From: Massilia sp. CFBP 13721
Lineage (GTDB): Bacteria > Pseudomonadota > Gammaproteobacteria > Burkholderiales > Burkholderiaceae_D
Assembly (NCBI RefSeq): GCF_014842025.1
Contig: NZ_JACYUY010000007.1
Location: 112,665-176,664, forward strand
Direction of reading: 5' to 3'
DNA: 64,000 nt
Shown here: positions 25,171-34,561 of the stretch, piece after piece
Position numbering within the stretch: position 1 is the stretch's first letter
How the letters are laid out: each line of letters starts with the position of its first letter
Translations under genes and position numbers: made by a program
The notes under the pieces: model-generated
Seen by the model: the letters and a program-made list of their open reading frames with translations, nothing else
Database searches by the model: none
What the model was told of the DNA's origin: nothing

Positions 25171-28100
25171 TTAGATTTTTTCCTCGATTACCTTGCTGGT
25201 GTCAGCTTTCGTGCCGTCTTCATGCGCGTACTTCTTGCGCTGGCGCTCGCTGCCCTTGAACAGCTTGCGCACCACTACGAAGAACATCGGAACGAACAGC
25301 ACGCCCAGGGTCGATGCCGTCATCATACCGCCCATCACGCCGGTACCGATGGCGCGCTGCGATGCCGAACCGGCGCCGCCTGCGATCACCAGCGGCAGCA
25401 CGCCGAGGATGAATGCCAGCGAGGTCATGATGATCGGACGGAAGCGCAGGTGCGCCGCCTCGATCGCCGCTTCCATCGGCGAGCGTCCCTGCGCCTGCAG
25501 GTCTTTCGCGAACTCGATGATCAGCACCGCGTTCTTCGCCGCCAGGCCGACGATGGTCACCAGGCCGATCTTGAAGTACACGTCGTTCGGGTAGCCGCGC
25601 AGCAGGGCTGCCAGCACCGCGCCGAGGATACCGAATGGCACCACCAGCAGCACCGCCACCGGGATCGACCAGCTTTCATACAGGGCCGCCAGGGCCAGGA
25701 AGATCGCCAGCAGCGAGAAGGCCATCAGGATGCCCATCGTGCCGCTGGAAAGCTGCTCCTCGCGCGACTGGCCGGTCCACTCGAAGGCGAAGCCGGGCGG
25801 CAGCTTGGCTGCCAGCGCTTCCATCTCGGCGATCGCGTCGCCGGTCGAATAGCCTGGCTTGGCATCGCCCGAAATGCTCATCGCCGGATAGCCGTTGTAG
25901 CGCAGGGTCTGCATCGGGCCGGTGACCCACTTGGTGGTCGCAAACGACGAGAGCGGCACCGGGTTGCCCTGGATATTGAGGGCGTTCAGGCGCAGCAGGT
26001 CGTCCGGCTGCATGCGGTCTTTCGCATCGGCCTGGACCACCACACGCTGCAGGCGGCCGGCGTTCGGGAAGTCGTTCACGTAGGACGAGCCGAGCGAGGT
26101 CGAGATCGCGGTGTTGATCGCGTCGAACGTCACGCCCAGGGCCTGCGCCTTGTCGCGGTCGATTTCCAGGCTGACCTGCGGTGCGTCTTCCAGGCCTTCC
26201 GGACGCACGCCGGCCAGGATCTGGCTCTGCGCGGCCATGCCGAGCAGCTGGTTACGTGCTGCGAGCAGGGCGTTGTGGCCGTTGCCGCCGCGGTCCTGCA
26301 GGCGGAAGCTGAAACCGGTGCCGCGGCCCAGTTCGGGAATCGGCGGCGGGGAGAGCGCAAAGATGAACGCATCGCGCACGCCCGACAGGCCACCGATGAT
26401 GCGGTTGGCGACTGCACCCGCGCTCGAATCGGCGCCTTTGCGTTCGTCCCAGTCCTTCAGCGGGATGAATGCCAGTGCCATGTTCTGGCCGGCGCCAGAG
26501 AACGAGAAGCCCAGCACGCTGACCATGTTGGCCACTTCCGGCTGCTTCATGATGAAGGCTTCGGCGGTGCGCATGACTTCGTTGGTGCGCTCCAGCGTCG
26601 CGCCTGGCGGCAGCTGGATGTTGGCGATCACGTAGCCCTGGTCTTCATTCGGCAGGAACGAATTCGGCATGCGCGTGAACATCAGCGTGACCAGGCCGCA
26701 GACCAGCACGAAAGCGACCAGGGCGCGGCCGGAGTAACGCGCCAGCTTGGCGACCCAGCTCTCGTAACCCTTGGCGGTGCGGGAGAAACGGCGGTTGAAC
26801 CAGCCGAAGAAACCCTTCTTCTCGTGGTGGTGCCCGGCTTCGACCGGTTTGAGCAGGTGCGCGCACAGGGCAGGGGTCAGCGACAGCGCCAGGAAGGCCG
26901 AGAAGGCGATCGAGGACACCATGACGACCGAGAACTGGCGGTAGATGTTACCCACCGCGCCGGCGAAGAAGGCCAGCGGCACGAACACCGACATCAGGAC
27001 CACGGTCACGCCGATGATGGCGCCCGAGATCTGGCCCATGGCCTTGCGGGTTGCTTCCAGCGGCGGCAGGCCTTCTTCGCTCATGATGCGTTCGACGTTC
27101 TCGACGACCACGATCGCATCGTCGACGACGATACCGATGACCAGCACCATGCCGAACATGGTCAGCACGTTGATCGAATAGCCCAGCGCCAATAATGTGC
27201 CAAGCGAACCCAGAAGAGCCACCGGAACCACGAGGGTCGGGATGATCGTATAGCGGAAGTTCTGCAGGAACAGGTACATCACCAGGAACACCAGCACCAG
27301 CGCTTCGACCAGGGTATGCAGCACCTGCTCGATCGAGATGTCGATGAACTTCGAGCTGTCGAACGGTACCGTCGCCTTCATCCCGGCCGGGAAGAATTTC
27401 GACAGTTCGTCCATGCGTTCGCGCACCAGGCGCGCCGTTTCCAGTGCATTGCCCGATGGCGCCAGCTGCACGCCGATACCGGTCGACGGCTTGCCGTTCA
27501 GGCGGGCCGAGGTGCCATAGGCTTGTGCGCCGATCTCGATGCGGGCCACGTCCTTCAGGCGCACGGTCGAGCCGTCCGGATTTGCGCGCAGTACGATGTT
27601 GCCGAACTGTTCGACAGTCGACAGCTGGCCGGTCACGACCACGGTCGCGGTGATTTCCTGGCCTTGCGCCAGCGGCAGTTCGCCGATGGTGCCCGAGGCG
27701 ACCTGGGCGTTCTGGCTGCGGATGGCGTTGTTGACGTCGGCGGGCGACAGGCGGAAGCCCACCAGCTTGGCCGGGTCGATCCAGACGCGCATGGCGCGCT
27801 CGGTACCGAACAGCTGCGCGGTACCGACGCCCTTGATACGCTGGATTTCAGGCAGGACCGTGCGCGAGGCGTAGTCGCCCAGCGCGATCGGGTCCCACTT
27901 CGGATCGTCCGACGACAGGATCGTAAACAGTAGGAAGTTGGCGCGCACCTTGTCGACGCGCACACCCTGCTGGTTAACGGCCGCCGGCAGGCGCGGGGCC
28001 GCGCGCGACAGGCGGTTCTGGACGTCGACCTGGGCGAGTTCCGGATTGGTGCCGGTCTCGAAGGTCAGCGTGATCGAGCCGCTGCCGTTGGCGGTGCTGC

Positions 28101-28341
28101 TCGACTCCATGTAGACCAGGCCCGGCGAGCCGTTCATCTCGCGTTCGATGACGGAGATGACCGAGTCTTCCAGGGTCTGGGCCGATGCGCCCGGATAGGC
28201 GGCATTCACCACGATCGATGGCGGAGCCACGTTCGGGTACTGGGCGATCGGCAGCTGGGTGATCGAGACCGCACCGATCACCATGATAAACAGCGCGATC
28301 ACCCAGGCGAAAATAGGGCGGTCGATAAAGAAACGTGCCAT
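25171..28341 (-). CDS. RND multidrug efflux inner-membrane transporter (HAE1, AcrB/MexB-like)
   Basis: Proton-driven drug/H+ antiporter, 1056 residues. It starts MARFFIDRPIFAWVIAL, as HAE1 transporters do, has the proton-relay aspartate pair in TM4 (GIVVDDAIVVVENVE, about residue 405-415), two large periplasmic loops and 12 membrane helices. The C-terminus is charged (GSERQRKKYAHEDGTK). It lies 29 bp after the adaptor gene and abuts the channel gene. Substrates are likely broad hydrophobic compounds as for AcrB, by family; none can be read from sequence. Confidence 0.95.
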   Translation of the reverse strand: MARFFIDRPIFAWVIALFIMVIGAVSITQLPIAQYPNVAPPSIVVNAAYPGASAQTLEDSVISVIEREMNGSPGLVYMESSSTANGSGSITLTFETGTNPELAQVDVQNRLSRAAPRLPAAVNQQGVRVDKVRANFLLFTILSSDDPKWDPIALGDYASRTVLPEIQRIKGVGTAQLFGTERAMRVWIDPAKLVGFRLSPADVNNAIRSQNAQVASGTIGELPLAQGQEITATVVVTGQLSTVEQFGNIVLRANPDGSTVRLKDVARIEIGAQAYGTSARLNGKPSTGIGVQLAPSGNALETARLVRERMDELSKFFPAGMKATVPFDSSKFIDISIEQVLHTLVEALVLVFLVMYLFLQNFRYTIIPTLVVPVALLGSLGTLLALGYSINVLTMFGMVLVIGIVVDDAIVVVENVERIMSEEGLPPLEATRKAMGQISGAIIGVTVVLMSVFVPLAFFAGAVGNIYRQFSVVMVSSIAFSAFLALSLTPALCAHLLKPVEAGHHHEKKGFFGWFNRRFSRTAKGYESWVAKLARYSGRALVAFVLVCGLVTLMFTRMPNSFLPNEDQGYVIANIQLPPGATLERTNEVMRTAEAFIMKQPEVANMVSVLGFSFSGAGQNMALAFIPLKDWDERKGADSSAGAVANRIIGGLSGVRDAFIFALSPPPIPELGRGTGFSFRLQDRGGNGHNALLAARNQLLGMAAQSQILAGVRPEGLEDAPQVSLEIDRDKAQALGVTFDAINTAISTSLGSSYVNDFPNAGRLQRVVVQADAKDRMQPDDLLRLNALNIQGNPVPLSSFATTKWVTGPMQTLRYNGYPAMSISGDAKPGYSTGDAIAEMEALAAKLPPGFAFEWTGQSREEQLSSGTMGILMAFSLLAIFLALAALYESWSIPVAVLLVVPFGILGAVLAALLRGYPNDVYFKIGLVTIVGLAAKNAVLIIEFAKDLQAQGRSPMEAAIEAAHLRFRPIIMTSLAFILGVLPLVIAGGAGSASQRAIGTGVMGGMMTASTLGVLFVPMFFVVVRKLFKGSERQRKKYAHEDGTKADTSKVIEEKI

Positions 28342-28370
28342 TGCAATAGTCCTGTTCTGTTACTGCGGGC

Positions 28371-29681
28371 TTAGCGGCCGGTCGAGGCGGCGGCCGGCGC
28401 GGCGCCGGCGGTCGAACCCGATGGCGCCGAGGCTGGCAGCTGGCGGTTGGTCGCGGCGGCGGCCTGGCCGGCGTTGGCGGACGCGTTCTGCGGGCCGGCC
28501 GGGGCGGCGCCGGCTGGCGCGGTCGCCTGCCATGGCACTGCCTTGACCGGGGTACCCGGCGGCAGCATCTGCAGCTTCTGGAAGCCGTCGACCATCACGC
28601 GTTCGCCTTCCTTCAGGCCCTCGGTGACGACCCAGCTCGAACCCTGCTGCGACGCGATCTTGACGGTGCGCGGGGTCGGCTTGTTGTCTGGACCGACGAC
28701 CATCAGGGTGTCGCCCTGGGCGCCGCCGCGGGTGACGGCCTGCTGCGGCACGACGATCCCGTTCGGCAGCTCGGCCTGGGCCAGGCGCACGCGCACGTAC
28801 TGGCCCGGCAGCAAGGCGTTGTCGGGATTCGGCACGGTCGCGCGCAGCGTGACCTGGGCGGTGCCCGGATCGACGGTGACGTCCGAGAACAGCAGCTTGC
28901 CGCGGGTCGGCAGTTCGGTGCCGTCGTCGAGGATCACGGTGACGGAAGCGTCTTTGGCTCCGCCGCCGGCCTGCTTGCGCAGGCGCTGGACTTCGGACGC
29001 CGACTGGGTGATGTTCAGGTACATCGAATTGGTCTGCTGGATCACCGCCAGTTCGGTGCCTTCGGTGGCCGAGACCAGCGCGCCTTCGGTGACCAGCGCG
29101 CGGCCGATGCGGCCCGAGATCGGCGCGTTGACGCTGGCATAGCCCGCGTTGATCTGGTTGATGCGCACCTGGGCGCGCGAGGCGGCCACGGCGGCTTCGG
29201 CCTGCTTCTGGGCGGCGACGGCGTTGGTGTATTCCTGCTTGCTGATCGCGTTGGCTTCGACCAGCGGCTTGTAGCGCTCGGCCTGGGCCGCGGCCTGGGT
29301 CAACGTCGCCTGGGCGCGGCCGAGGTCGGCCTGGGCGGCGGCCAGCTGCGCCTGGTAGGGAGCCGGATCGATCTGGTACAGCGACTGGCCTTCCTTGACC
29401 TCGCTGCCCTCGGTGAACAGGCGCTTGAGCACGACGCCGTTAACGCGGGCGCGCACTTGCGCCACGCGCACCGGTTCGGCACGCGCCGGCAGTTCGGTCT
29501 GGAGGGCGACCTGTTCGAATTTGGTGGTGACGACGCCGACTTCGGGCGCCGGCATCTGGCCGCCGGCGCCAGGGGCCTGGGCGGCGTCTTTCTTGCCGCA
29601 GGCCGAGAGCAGGGTCACGGCCATCAGCGTGCAGGCAGCGATTCGCGTGAGCGACAGGGGTGAGGAGTGGGCAGAGCGCAT
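28371..29681 (-). CDS. RND efflux periplasmic adaptor (AcrA/MexA-like lipoprotein)
   Basis: Membrane-fusion protein linking pump and channel, 436 residues. Lipobox LLSACGKK near residue 27, then the biotinyl-lipoyl, helical hairpin and beta-barrel domains: ARVNGVVLKRLFTEGSEV near 80 and an alanine-rich coiled-coil hairpin at about 105-185. The C-terminal ~60 residues are an Ala/Pro/Gly-rich extension without structure. ATG at 29681 has AAGGAAG upstream and puts the signal peptide at the very start. First gene of the operon, 159 bp from the divergent TetR gene. Confidence 0.93.
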   Translation of the reverse strand: MRSAHSSPLSLTRIAACTLMAVTLLSACGKKDAAQAPGAGGQMPAPEVGVVTTKFEQVALQTELPARAEPVRVAQVRARVNGVVLKRLFTEGSEVKEGQSLYQIDPAPYQAQLAAAQADLGRAQATLTQAAAQAERYKPLVEANAISKQEYTNAVAAQKQAEAAVAASRAQVRINQINAGYASVNAPISGRIGRALVTEGALVSATEGTELAVIQQTNSMYLNITQSASEVQRLRKQAGGGAKDASVTVILDDGTELPTRGKLLFSDVTVDPGTAQVTLRATVPNPDNALLPGQYVRVRLAQAELPNGIVVPQQAVTRGGAQGDTLMVVGPDNKPTPRTVKIASQQGSSWVVTEGLKEGERVMVDGFQKLQMLPPGTPVKAVPWQATAPAGAAPAGPQNASANAGQAAAATNRQLPASAPSGSTAGAAPAAASTGR

Positions 29682-29778
29682 TAACGTGCTTCCTTCTGGA
29701 TTTTTGGAAAAGATGCAACCGCCCTCAGGTAACCTCTCGGTCCTGTGCACGGTTACATCACTGGCTTTGTCGAAATTT

Positions 29779-29807
29779 TATATATACTATCATGGGTGTA
29801 TGTTTAA
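29779..29807. promoter_or_regulatory. AcrR-type operator overlapping the RND operon promoter
   Basis: TATATAC at 29781-29787 and GTATGTT at 29798-29804 form an inverted pair spaced by 10 bp, the same arm sequence (TACATAC/GTATGTA, one mismatch per arm) and spacing as the E. coli AcrR operator. On the minus strand it covers a promoter with -35 TTAAAC (29802-29807) and -10 TATATA (29779-29784), 17 bp apart. The TetR protein encoded at 29841 is the obvious ligand and would repress both the efflux operon and itself. Seen by eye; binding is inferred. Confidence 0.6.
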
Positions 29808-29840
29808 CGTGCAGGACCCACTCAAAACTGGAGAAGAGAC

Positions 29841-30458
29841 ATGGCCCGCAGGACGAAAGAAGAAGCAGCGGCCACACGCGACAGCATCTTGGATGCTGCG
29901 GAGAAATTGTTTGTTGAACAAGGTGTCTCAAGAACGACATTGCAGCATATCGCAACCGAAGCCGGCGTGACGCGCGGTGCGATCTATTGGCATTTCGACG
30001 ACAAGGGCGCGCTGTTCAACGCCATGATGGAGCGGGTGACGCTGCCGTTCGAGTGCGCGCTGAGCTCGCTGGGCAAGTCGGATGCGACGACGGTGCTGGC
30101 CGACGTGCGCCAGTTCTTCGTCGAGATTTTCCGTGTGACCGAAACCAACCCACAGGCGCGCCGCGTGCTCGAGATCGCGTCGCTGAAGGTGGAATTCGTC
30201 AGCGAAATGGAAGCGGTGCGCGTGCGCCGCAGCCAGAGCAAGTGCGAATTGACGGAACAGGTGGTCGAGCGCCTGGTGCTGGCCCAGGCCGCCGGACTCA
30301 TCAAGCCAGATGTCGAGCCGCAGTTGCTGGCGGCGGGCTTGTGGGCACTGATGGATGGGCTGATCCGCAATTGGATGTTTGAACCGACCGCGTTCAGCCT
30401 GATCGACCTGGGCGATAAGATGATCGGGACCATGCTCGAGGGGATTCGGGCGCGGTAA
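29841..30458 (+). CDS. TetR/AcrR family repressor of the RND efflux operon
   Basis: Transcriptional repressor of 205 residues, similar in layout to AcrR, TtgR and MexR-type TetR proteins. The N-terminal helix-turn-helix is at about 12-58 with GVTRGAIYWHFDDKGALF; the C-terminal ligand domain ends with LWALMDGLIRNWMFEP, as in TtgR/AcrR. GGAGAAG precedes the ATG. It is divergent from the adaptor gene with an AcrR-like palindrome between, which makes local autoregulation and drug-induced relief of repression the likely mode. Confidence 0.9.
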   Translation: MARRTKEEAAATRDSILDAAEKLFVEQGVSRTTLQHIATEAGVTRGAIYWHFDDKGALFNAMMERVTLPFECALSSLGKSDATTVLADVRQFFVEIFRVTETNPQARRVLEIASLKVEFVSEMEAVRVRRSQSKCELTEQVVERLVLAQAAGLIKPDVEPQLLAAGLWALMDGLIRNWMFEPTAFSLIDLGDKMIGTMLEGIRAR

Positions 30459-30474
30459 CGTGACGCGGCGGTCG

Positions 30475-30564
30475 CACGCGTGGGCTCACGGAGCCCACCC
30501 TACGTTACATTAACGCCAACTACTATCGGTTGCGCACCGTAGGGTGGGCTCCCGAGCCCACGCG
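30475..30564. repeat. Facing pair of intergenic hairpin repeats
   Basis: CACGCGTGGGCTCACGGAGC and onward (30475-30504) faces CGTAGGGTGGGCTCCCGAGC and onward (30538-30564). Each has a GGGCTC/GAGCCC stem. They sit between the convergent TetR and transaldolase genes. Confidence 0.82.
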
Positions 30565-30604
30565 TTTCGTGCGCTTGCACCTAGCACGCGTGTAGCCCGG
30601 TCCG

Positions 30605-30634
30605 AAAAAACAAAACGCCGGCATCGCCGGCGTC
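30605..30634 (-). terminator. Rho-independent terminator of transaldolase gene
   Basis: Minus-strand stem ACGCCGGC/GCCGGCGT with a GAT loop followed by TTTGTTTTTT, about 37 bp after the transaldolase stop. Confidence 0.85.
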
Positions 30635-30670
30635 CGCATCGTTGGGACGCGGCTAAAGCCGCGCATCCCA

Positions 30671-31600
30671 TCAACGCATCTCTTCGATCATCTTCTTGAG
30701 CTTCTTCGAATCCGCCACGAACGCGCGAATCCCCTCGGCCAGCTTCTCGGTCCCCATCGCATCTTCATTGAGCATGAAGCGGAACGATTTCTCGTCGACC
30801 GCGATCTTCTCGACCGCCGTATCGGCCTCCTGCGTCAGCTTGCGCTCGACCGGCGCATCGCTGTCGGCCAGCTGTTGCAGCAGGTCCGGCGAAATGGTCA
30901 ACAGGTCGCAACCGGCCAGTTCCAGGATCTGCGAGGTATTGCGGAAGCTCGCGCCCATGACTTCGGTCTGGTAGCCGAAGGTGCGGTAGTACTGGTAAAT
31001 CCGCTTGACCGACTGCACGCCCGGATCGTCGGCGCCGGTGTAGTCGGTGCCGCTCGACTTCTTGTACCAGTCGTAGATGCGGCCGACGAACGGCGAAATC
31101 AGCTTCACGCCCGCTTCGGCGCAGGCCACGGCCTGGCACAGCGAGAACAGCAGGGTCAGGTTGCAGTGGATGCCATCCTTTTCCAGGATCTCGGCGGCGC
31201 GAATGCCTTCCCAGGTCGAGGCGATCTTGATCAGCACGCGCTCGCGCGACACGCCGGCCGCTTCGTACAGGGCGATCAGCTCGCGGCCCTTGGCGACGGT
31301 GGCTTCGGTGTCGAAGGAAAGGGCGGCATCGATCTCGGTCGACACGCGGCCCGGCACGAACTTCAGGATCTCGACGCCGAACGCAATCAAGAGGCGGTCG
31401 ACGATCTCCTCGGTCGAGCCGCCGTTCGATTCGGCCACCGCTTTTTGCAGCAGCGGCAGGTATTCCGGCTTCTGCACGGCTTTCAGGATCAGCGACGGAT
31501 TCGTGGTCGCATCCTGCGGTGCATAGGCCTTGATGGACTGGAAATCGCCGGTATCGGCCACGACCGTGGTGTATTGCTTTAGTTGTTCAAGTTGATTCAT
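30671..31600 (-). CDS. tal: Transaldolase
   Basis: Moves a dihydroxyacetone unit between sugar phosphates in the non-oxidative pentose phosphate pathway. 309 residues, TalB-like class. The Schiff-base lysine is K125 in [21 protein letters not shown] at about 30-38 and [11 protein letters not shown] near 175-185 are family motifs. It stands alone on the minus strand with its own terminator. With rpiA (58345) and zwf (42570) it represents the pentose phosphate branch encoded in this window. Confidence 0.96.
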   Translation of the reverse strand: MNQLEQLKQYTTVVADTGDFQSIKAYAPQDATTNPSLILKAVQKPEYLPLLQKAVAESNGGSTEEIVDRLLIAFGVEILKFVPGRVSTEIDAALSFDTEATVAKGRELIALYEAAGVSRERVLIKIASTWEGIRAAEILEKDGIHCNLTLLFSLCQAVACAEAGVKLISPFVGRIYDWYKKSSGTDYTGADDPGVQSVKRIYQYYRTFGYQTEVMGASFRNTSQILELAGCDLLTISPDLLQQLADSDAPVERKLTQEADTAVEKIAVDEKSFRFMLNEDAMGTEKLAEGIRAFVADSKKLKKMIEEMR

Positions 31601-31658
31601 ATAATTTGCCTAAATTGTAATTTTGCCAAATAATGTTTGCAAACGGATCGTGTCTGAT

Positions 31659-32156
31659 TCAGCAATCCGTCGCGTCGACGAACGCCTGCACCATCGCTTC
31701 CAATCCAACCCGGTCTTCCTCGGTAAACCGCTCCAGCACCGGACTATCGATGTCGAACACCCCCACCAGCTTGCCATCCTTGATCACCGGCAGCACGATC
31801 TCCGCATTCGACGCGGAATCGCAGGCGATATGTCCCGGAAACGCGTGCACGTCCGGCACCACGATGGTCTTGCGCTCCACGGCCGTCGTGCCGCAGACGC
31901 CGCGGCCGAACGGAATACGCGCGCAGGCCGGCTTGCCCTGGAACGGCCCGACCAGCAAGTCTTCGCCTCCGCCTTTTTTGGACGGCACGGTGAAATAGAA
32001 GCCGGCCCAGTTCAGGTCGGCAAGCGTGTCGTACACGAGTGCGGAAAACTGCGCCGCATTCGCGGTGAGGTCGCGTTCGCCTTCCAACACGCTGACCACC
32101 TGGCGTACCAGCAGGTCGTAATCGGGGCGGGTGCTGCGTTCTGGATTGATGTGCAT
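31659..32156 (-). CDS. msrC: Free methionine-(R)-sulfoxide reductase (GAF domain)
   Basis: Reduces free methionine-R-sulfoxide, an oxidative damage repair activity. A 165-residue single GAF domain with the family landmark LNWAGFYF at 48-55. The three redox cysteines appear as C78, C88 and C112; their spacing (10 and 24 residues) is the same as that of C84, C94 and C118 in the E. coli enzyme. It has no signal peptide, so cytosolic. Divergent from the chemotaxis receptor gene; 32157-32439 between them is AT-richer and holds no gene. Confidence 0.93.
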   Translation of the reverse strand: MHINPERSTRPDYDLLVRQVVSVLEGERDLTANAAQFSALVYDTLADLNWAGFYFTVPSKKGGGEDLLVGPFQGKPACARIPFGRGVCGTTAVERKTIVVPDVHAFPGHIACDSASNAEIVLPVIKDGKLVGVFDIDSPVLERFTEEDRVGLEAMVQAFVDATDC

Positions 32157-32439
32157 GGGCTCGGGGACGCTGGACGAAAAGCGCTATTTTACAGCCAGCA
32201 AGGCTGATGCATGCGCGCGAGGCGTTCGTTAGCCAGACGATCACAACGCTTATAGCGCTGTTATCGAACCGTTGTGGATCGGCCACCTTTTCTTGTTTGT
32301 TTCACACAGTAAATACAATTTTTCTGGACTAATTTACCGTTCAGAAATCGTAGGAGTTATCTTACGGAAACTTCCTGCTATGTGTATCCGCACCCGGTTT
32401 GCATGTAGCCCACGCGCTTTCATCACCGGCTGATCACTC

Positions 32440-34071
32440 ATGCGATTAACGAACCTCAACATCGGTACACGTCTCAGCGGCGCCTTCGCTGTCCTTCTTC
32501 TCTTGATCGGTGTCATGCTGGCCAGCGCCTTGTGGCAGCTCGAACGTATCGACGAAGCCAAGACGGAGATGACGCAGGCGAACTACAAATCCCGGCTGGC
32601 CGCCACCTGGCGCGAAGGCATCGCAACGAACAGCATCCGCACGCTGGCCAAGGCAAACAGCACCGACCCGGCCGACGAGCAGGCGCTCGACAGCGACATG
32701 AAAACGGTCAGCGCACAGGTAAGCAAAGTGCAGGAAGAACTTGAAGGCCTGGTCACGAGCGCACAAGGCAAAGCCAACCTGCAGGCGGTCGCAACGCAAC
32801 GCAAGATCTACAGCGCAGTGCGTACGGAATTGTTCAAACGCAAGGCCGAACAGGGCATGAGCCCGGAATTCAAGGCCGCCGTGAGCGAAAAACTGCTGCC
32901 GGAGCTGAAAAAATACCTTGCCCTGGTGGAGGAGGTAGCGGCTTACCAGAATGCGCTGTTTCAGGATGCGGACAAACGCATCGACAGTGTGTACACCAGT
33001 TCGCGCCAGTTATTGCTGGTGCTCGGCCTGGCCGCCCTGGCATGTGGCATCGCCCTGGGCTGGTTGCTGACGCGCAGCATCACCCGGCCCCTGGCGCGCG
33101 CGGTGGACCTGGCGCGGCAAGTCGCGTCCGGCGACCTGACAGCCGATATTCAGGTGTCGTCGAAAGACGAGGTCGGCATGCTGCTGTGCGCACTGAAAGA
33201 CATGAATGCAAGCTTGCTCAACACGGTGTCCGAAGTGCGTTCCGGTACCGATACCATCGTCACGGCGTCCCAGCAAATTGCCACCGGCAACCTGGACCTG
33301 TCCGCCCGCACCGAGCAGCAAGCCAGCTCGCTGGAAGAGACCGCATCCTCGATGGAGGAGCTGACCAGCACCGTCCGCCAGAATGCCGATAACGCCCGCC
33401 AGGCCAATACGCTGGCACAGAGCGCATCGGGAATGGCGGCGCGTGGCGGCGAAGTGGTCGCCCAGGTCGTCGATACCATGGCGTCGATCAGTGAATCGTC
33501 GAAGAAAATTGCCGACATCATCGCGGTGATCGACGGGATTGCGTTCCAGACCAATATCCTCGCGCTGAATGCCGCGGTCGAGGCCGCCCGCGCCGGCGAG
33601 CAGGGACGCGGCTTCGCCGTCGTCGCCTCGGAAGTGCGCAACCTGGCGCAGCGCTCGGCGGCCGCGGCCAGGGAGATCCGCGGCCTGATCACCGATTCGG
33701 TCGGCAAGGTCGACGCCGGCGGCCAGCTCGTCGGGCAGGCCGGTGCCACCATGCAGGAAATCGTGCAGGGGATTGCGCGCGTGACCGACATCATGTCCGA
33801 GATTGCCGGCGCCAGCGCCGAGCAGACGCTGGGCATCGAGCAGATCAATGCGGCAATCACGCAGATGGACGACGTCACCCAGCAGAATGCCGCACTGGTC
33901 GAAGAGGCCGCGGCCGCGGCAAGCTCGCTCGAGGACCAGGCGGCGAGCCTGGCGCTGTTGGTGAGCCGTTTCACGCTCGACAGCGGTGCCGCCAAGCATG
34001 ACGCCATGCCAGGTACCCGCCTTGCGCCCGCGGGCGCACCGGTGCCGGCAAGACAGCTGGCACTGGGCTGA
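32440..34071 (+). CDS. Methyl-accepting chemotaxis protein
   Basis: Chemoreceptor of 543 residues. TM1 at about 13-31, a periplasmic four-helix-bundle sensor of about 160 residues, TM2 at about 189-210, HAMP to about 265, then the cytoplasmic signalling hairpin with the conserved tip [20 protein letters not shown] (about 388-407). The C-terminus ends in a Pro/Ala-rich tail without the NWETF-type CheR docking pentapeptide. Ligand unknown. No motility genes are next to it, so it is an orphan receptor feeding a chemotaxis system elsewhere. Confidence 0.93.
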   Translation: MRLTNLNIGTRLSGAFAVLLLLIGVMLASALWQLERIDEAKTEMTQANYKSRLAATWREGIATNSIRTLAKANSTDPADEQALDSDMKTVSAQVSKVQEELEGLVTSAQGKANLQAVATQRKIYSAVRTELFKRKAEQGMSPEFKAAVSEKLLPELKKYLALVEEVAAYQNALFQDADKRIDSVYTSSRQLLLVLGLAALACGIALGWLLTRSITRPLARAVDLARQVASGDLTADIQVSSKDEVGMLLCALKDMNASLLNTVSEVRSGTDTIVTASQQIATGNLDLSARTEQQASSLEETASSMEELTSTVRQNADNARQANTLAQSASGMAARGGEVVAQVVDTMASISESSKKIADIIAVIDGIAFQTNILALNAAVEAARAGEQGRGFAVVASEVRNLAQRSAAAAREIRGLITDSVGKVDAGGQLVGQAGATMQEIVQGIARVTDIMSEIAGASAEQTLGIEQINAAITQMDDVTQQNAALVEEAAAAASSLEDQAASLALLVSRFTLDSGAAKHDAMPGTRLAPAGAPVPARQLALG

Positions 34072-34125
34072 CCAGGCGCTACGGTCTATTTTATGACCAG
34101 CACGATCCTGCGTTCGCCGCCAACT

Positions 34126-34455
34126 TCAGGGATGGCGCAGGAAGCGTCCGGCTTTCGTTTCCAGCAAGCGCACCAGTTCCGGCTGCATGTACGCGTAGTC
34201 GTCGGGGATGTCGAGGCAGACGACGCGCTTGCCGTTCAGGTGGCGCCGGAAGCCGGCCGACAGCCTGGCCTTGTGCTTCTTTTCCATCACGAACACGATC
34301 TCCGCCCACGCCAGCTGCTCGGGCGAGAGTGGAACGTCGGCGTCGGCGCCGAGTCCGGCCGAATCGGTCTCGATGCCCGGCCAGGTAGCGAAGACCTGCT
34401 CGGCGGTCGGGCTGCGCAGGCGGTTATGGGTACACAGGAAAAGCGCGCGGGTCAT
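34126..34455 (-). CDS. Low-molecular-weight protein tyrosine phosphatase-like protein
   Basis: 109-residue protein with the CX5R phosphatase loop at the N-terminus: C8-THNRL-R14, then SPTAEQVF. This belongs to a short LMW-PTP-like family seen as stand-alone genes; it lacks the long C-terminal part of classical LMW-PTPs, whose general acid lies in a DPY motif. Here DIPDDYAYMQPELV near 85-98 may serve that role. Start at 34455 selected because it places the P-loop at the usual distance from the N-terminus. Convergent with the chemoreceptor gene. Confidence 0.8.
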   Translation of the reverse strand: MTRALFLCTHNRLRSPTAEQVFATWPGIETDSAGLGADADVPLSPEQLAWAEIVFVMEKKHKARLSAGFRRHLNGKRVVCLDIPDDYAYMQPELVRLLETKAGRFLRHP

Positions 34456-34501
34456 GCGTTGGCATCGTCTGTCGTCAGGATATGCAGCCATTATGAACGA
34501 C

Positions 34502-34534
34502 AACACCCCGGCCGCATGCCGCAACCGGGGTGTT
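34502..34534 (-). terminator. Stem-loop after choice-of-anchor I gene
   Basis: A 10-bp perfect stem AACACCCCGG/CCGGGGTGTT with a 13-nt loop, 28 bp after the stop at 34562. The following bases on the minus strand are only moderately T-rich (GTTGTCGTTC), so it may be an imperfect intrinsic terminator. Confidence 0.55.
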
Positions 34535-34561
34535 CACGCACTTCAATGCACCGCTACCAGC

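Noticed and set aside
23728..27195. Very long plus-strand open frame opposite the RND efflux operon
   Set aside because: It is the antisense of the transporter genes in high-GC DNA; the product is Arg/His/Gln-rich without any domain and the minus strand encodes a complete RND pump.
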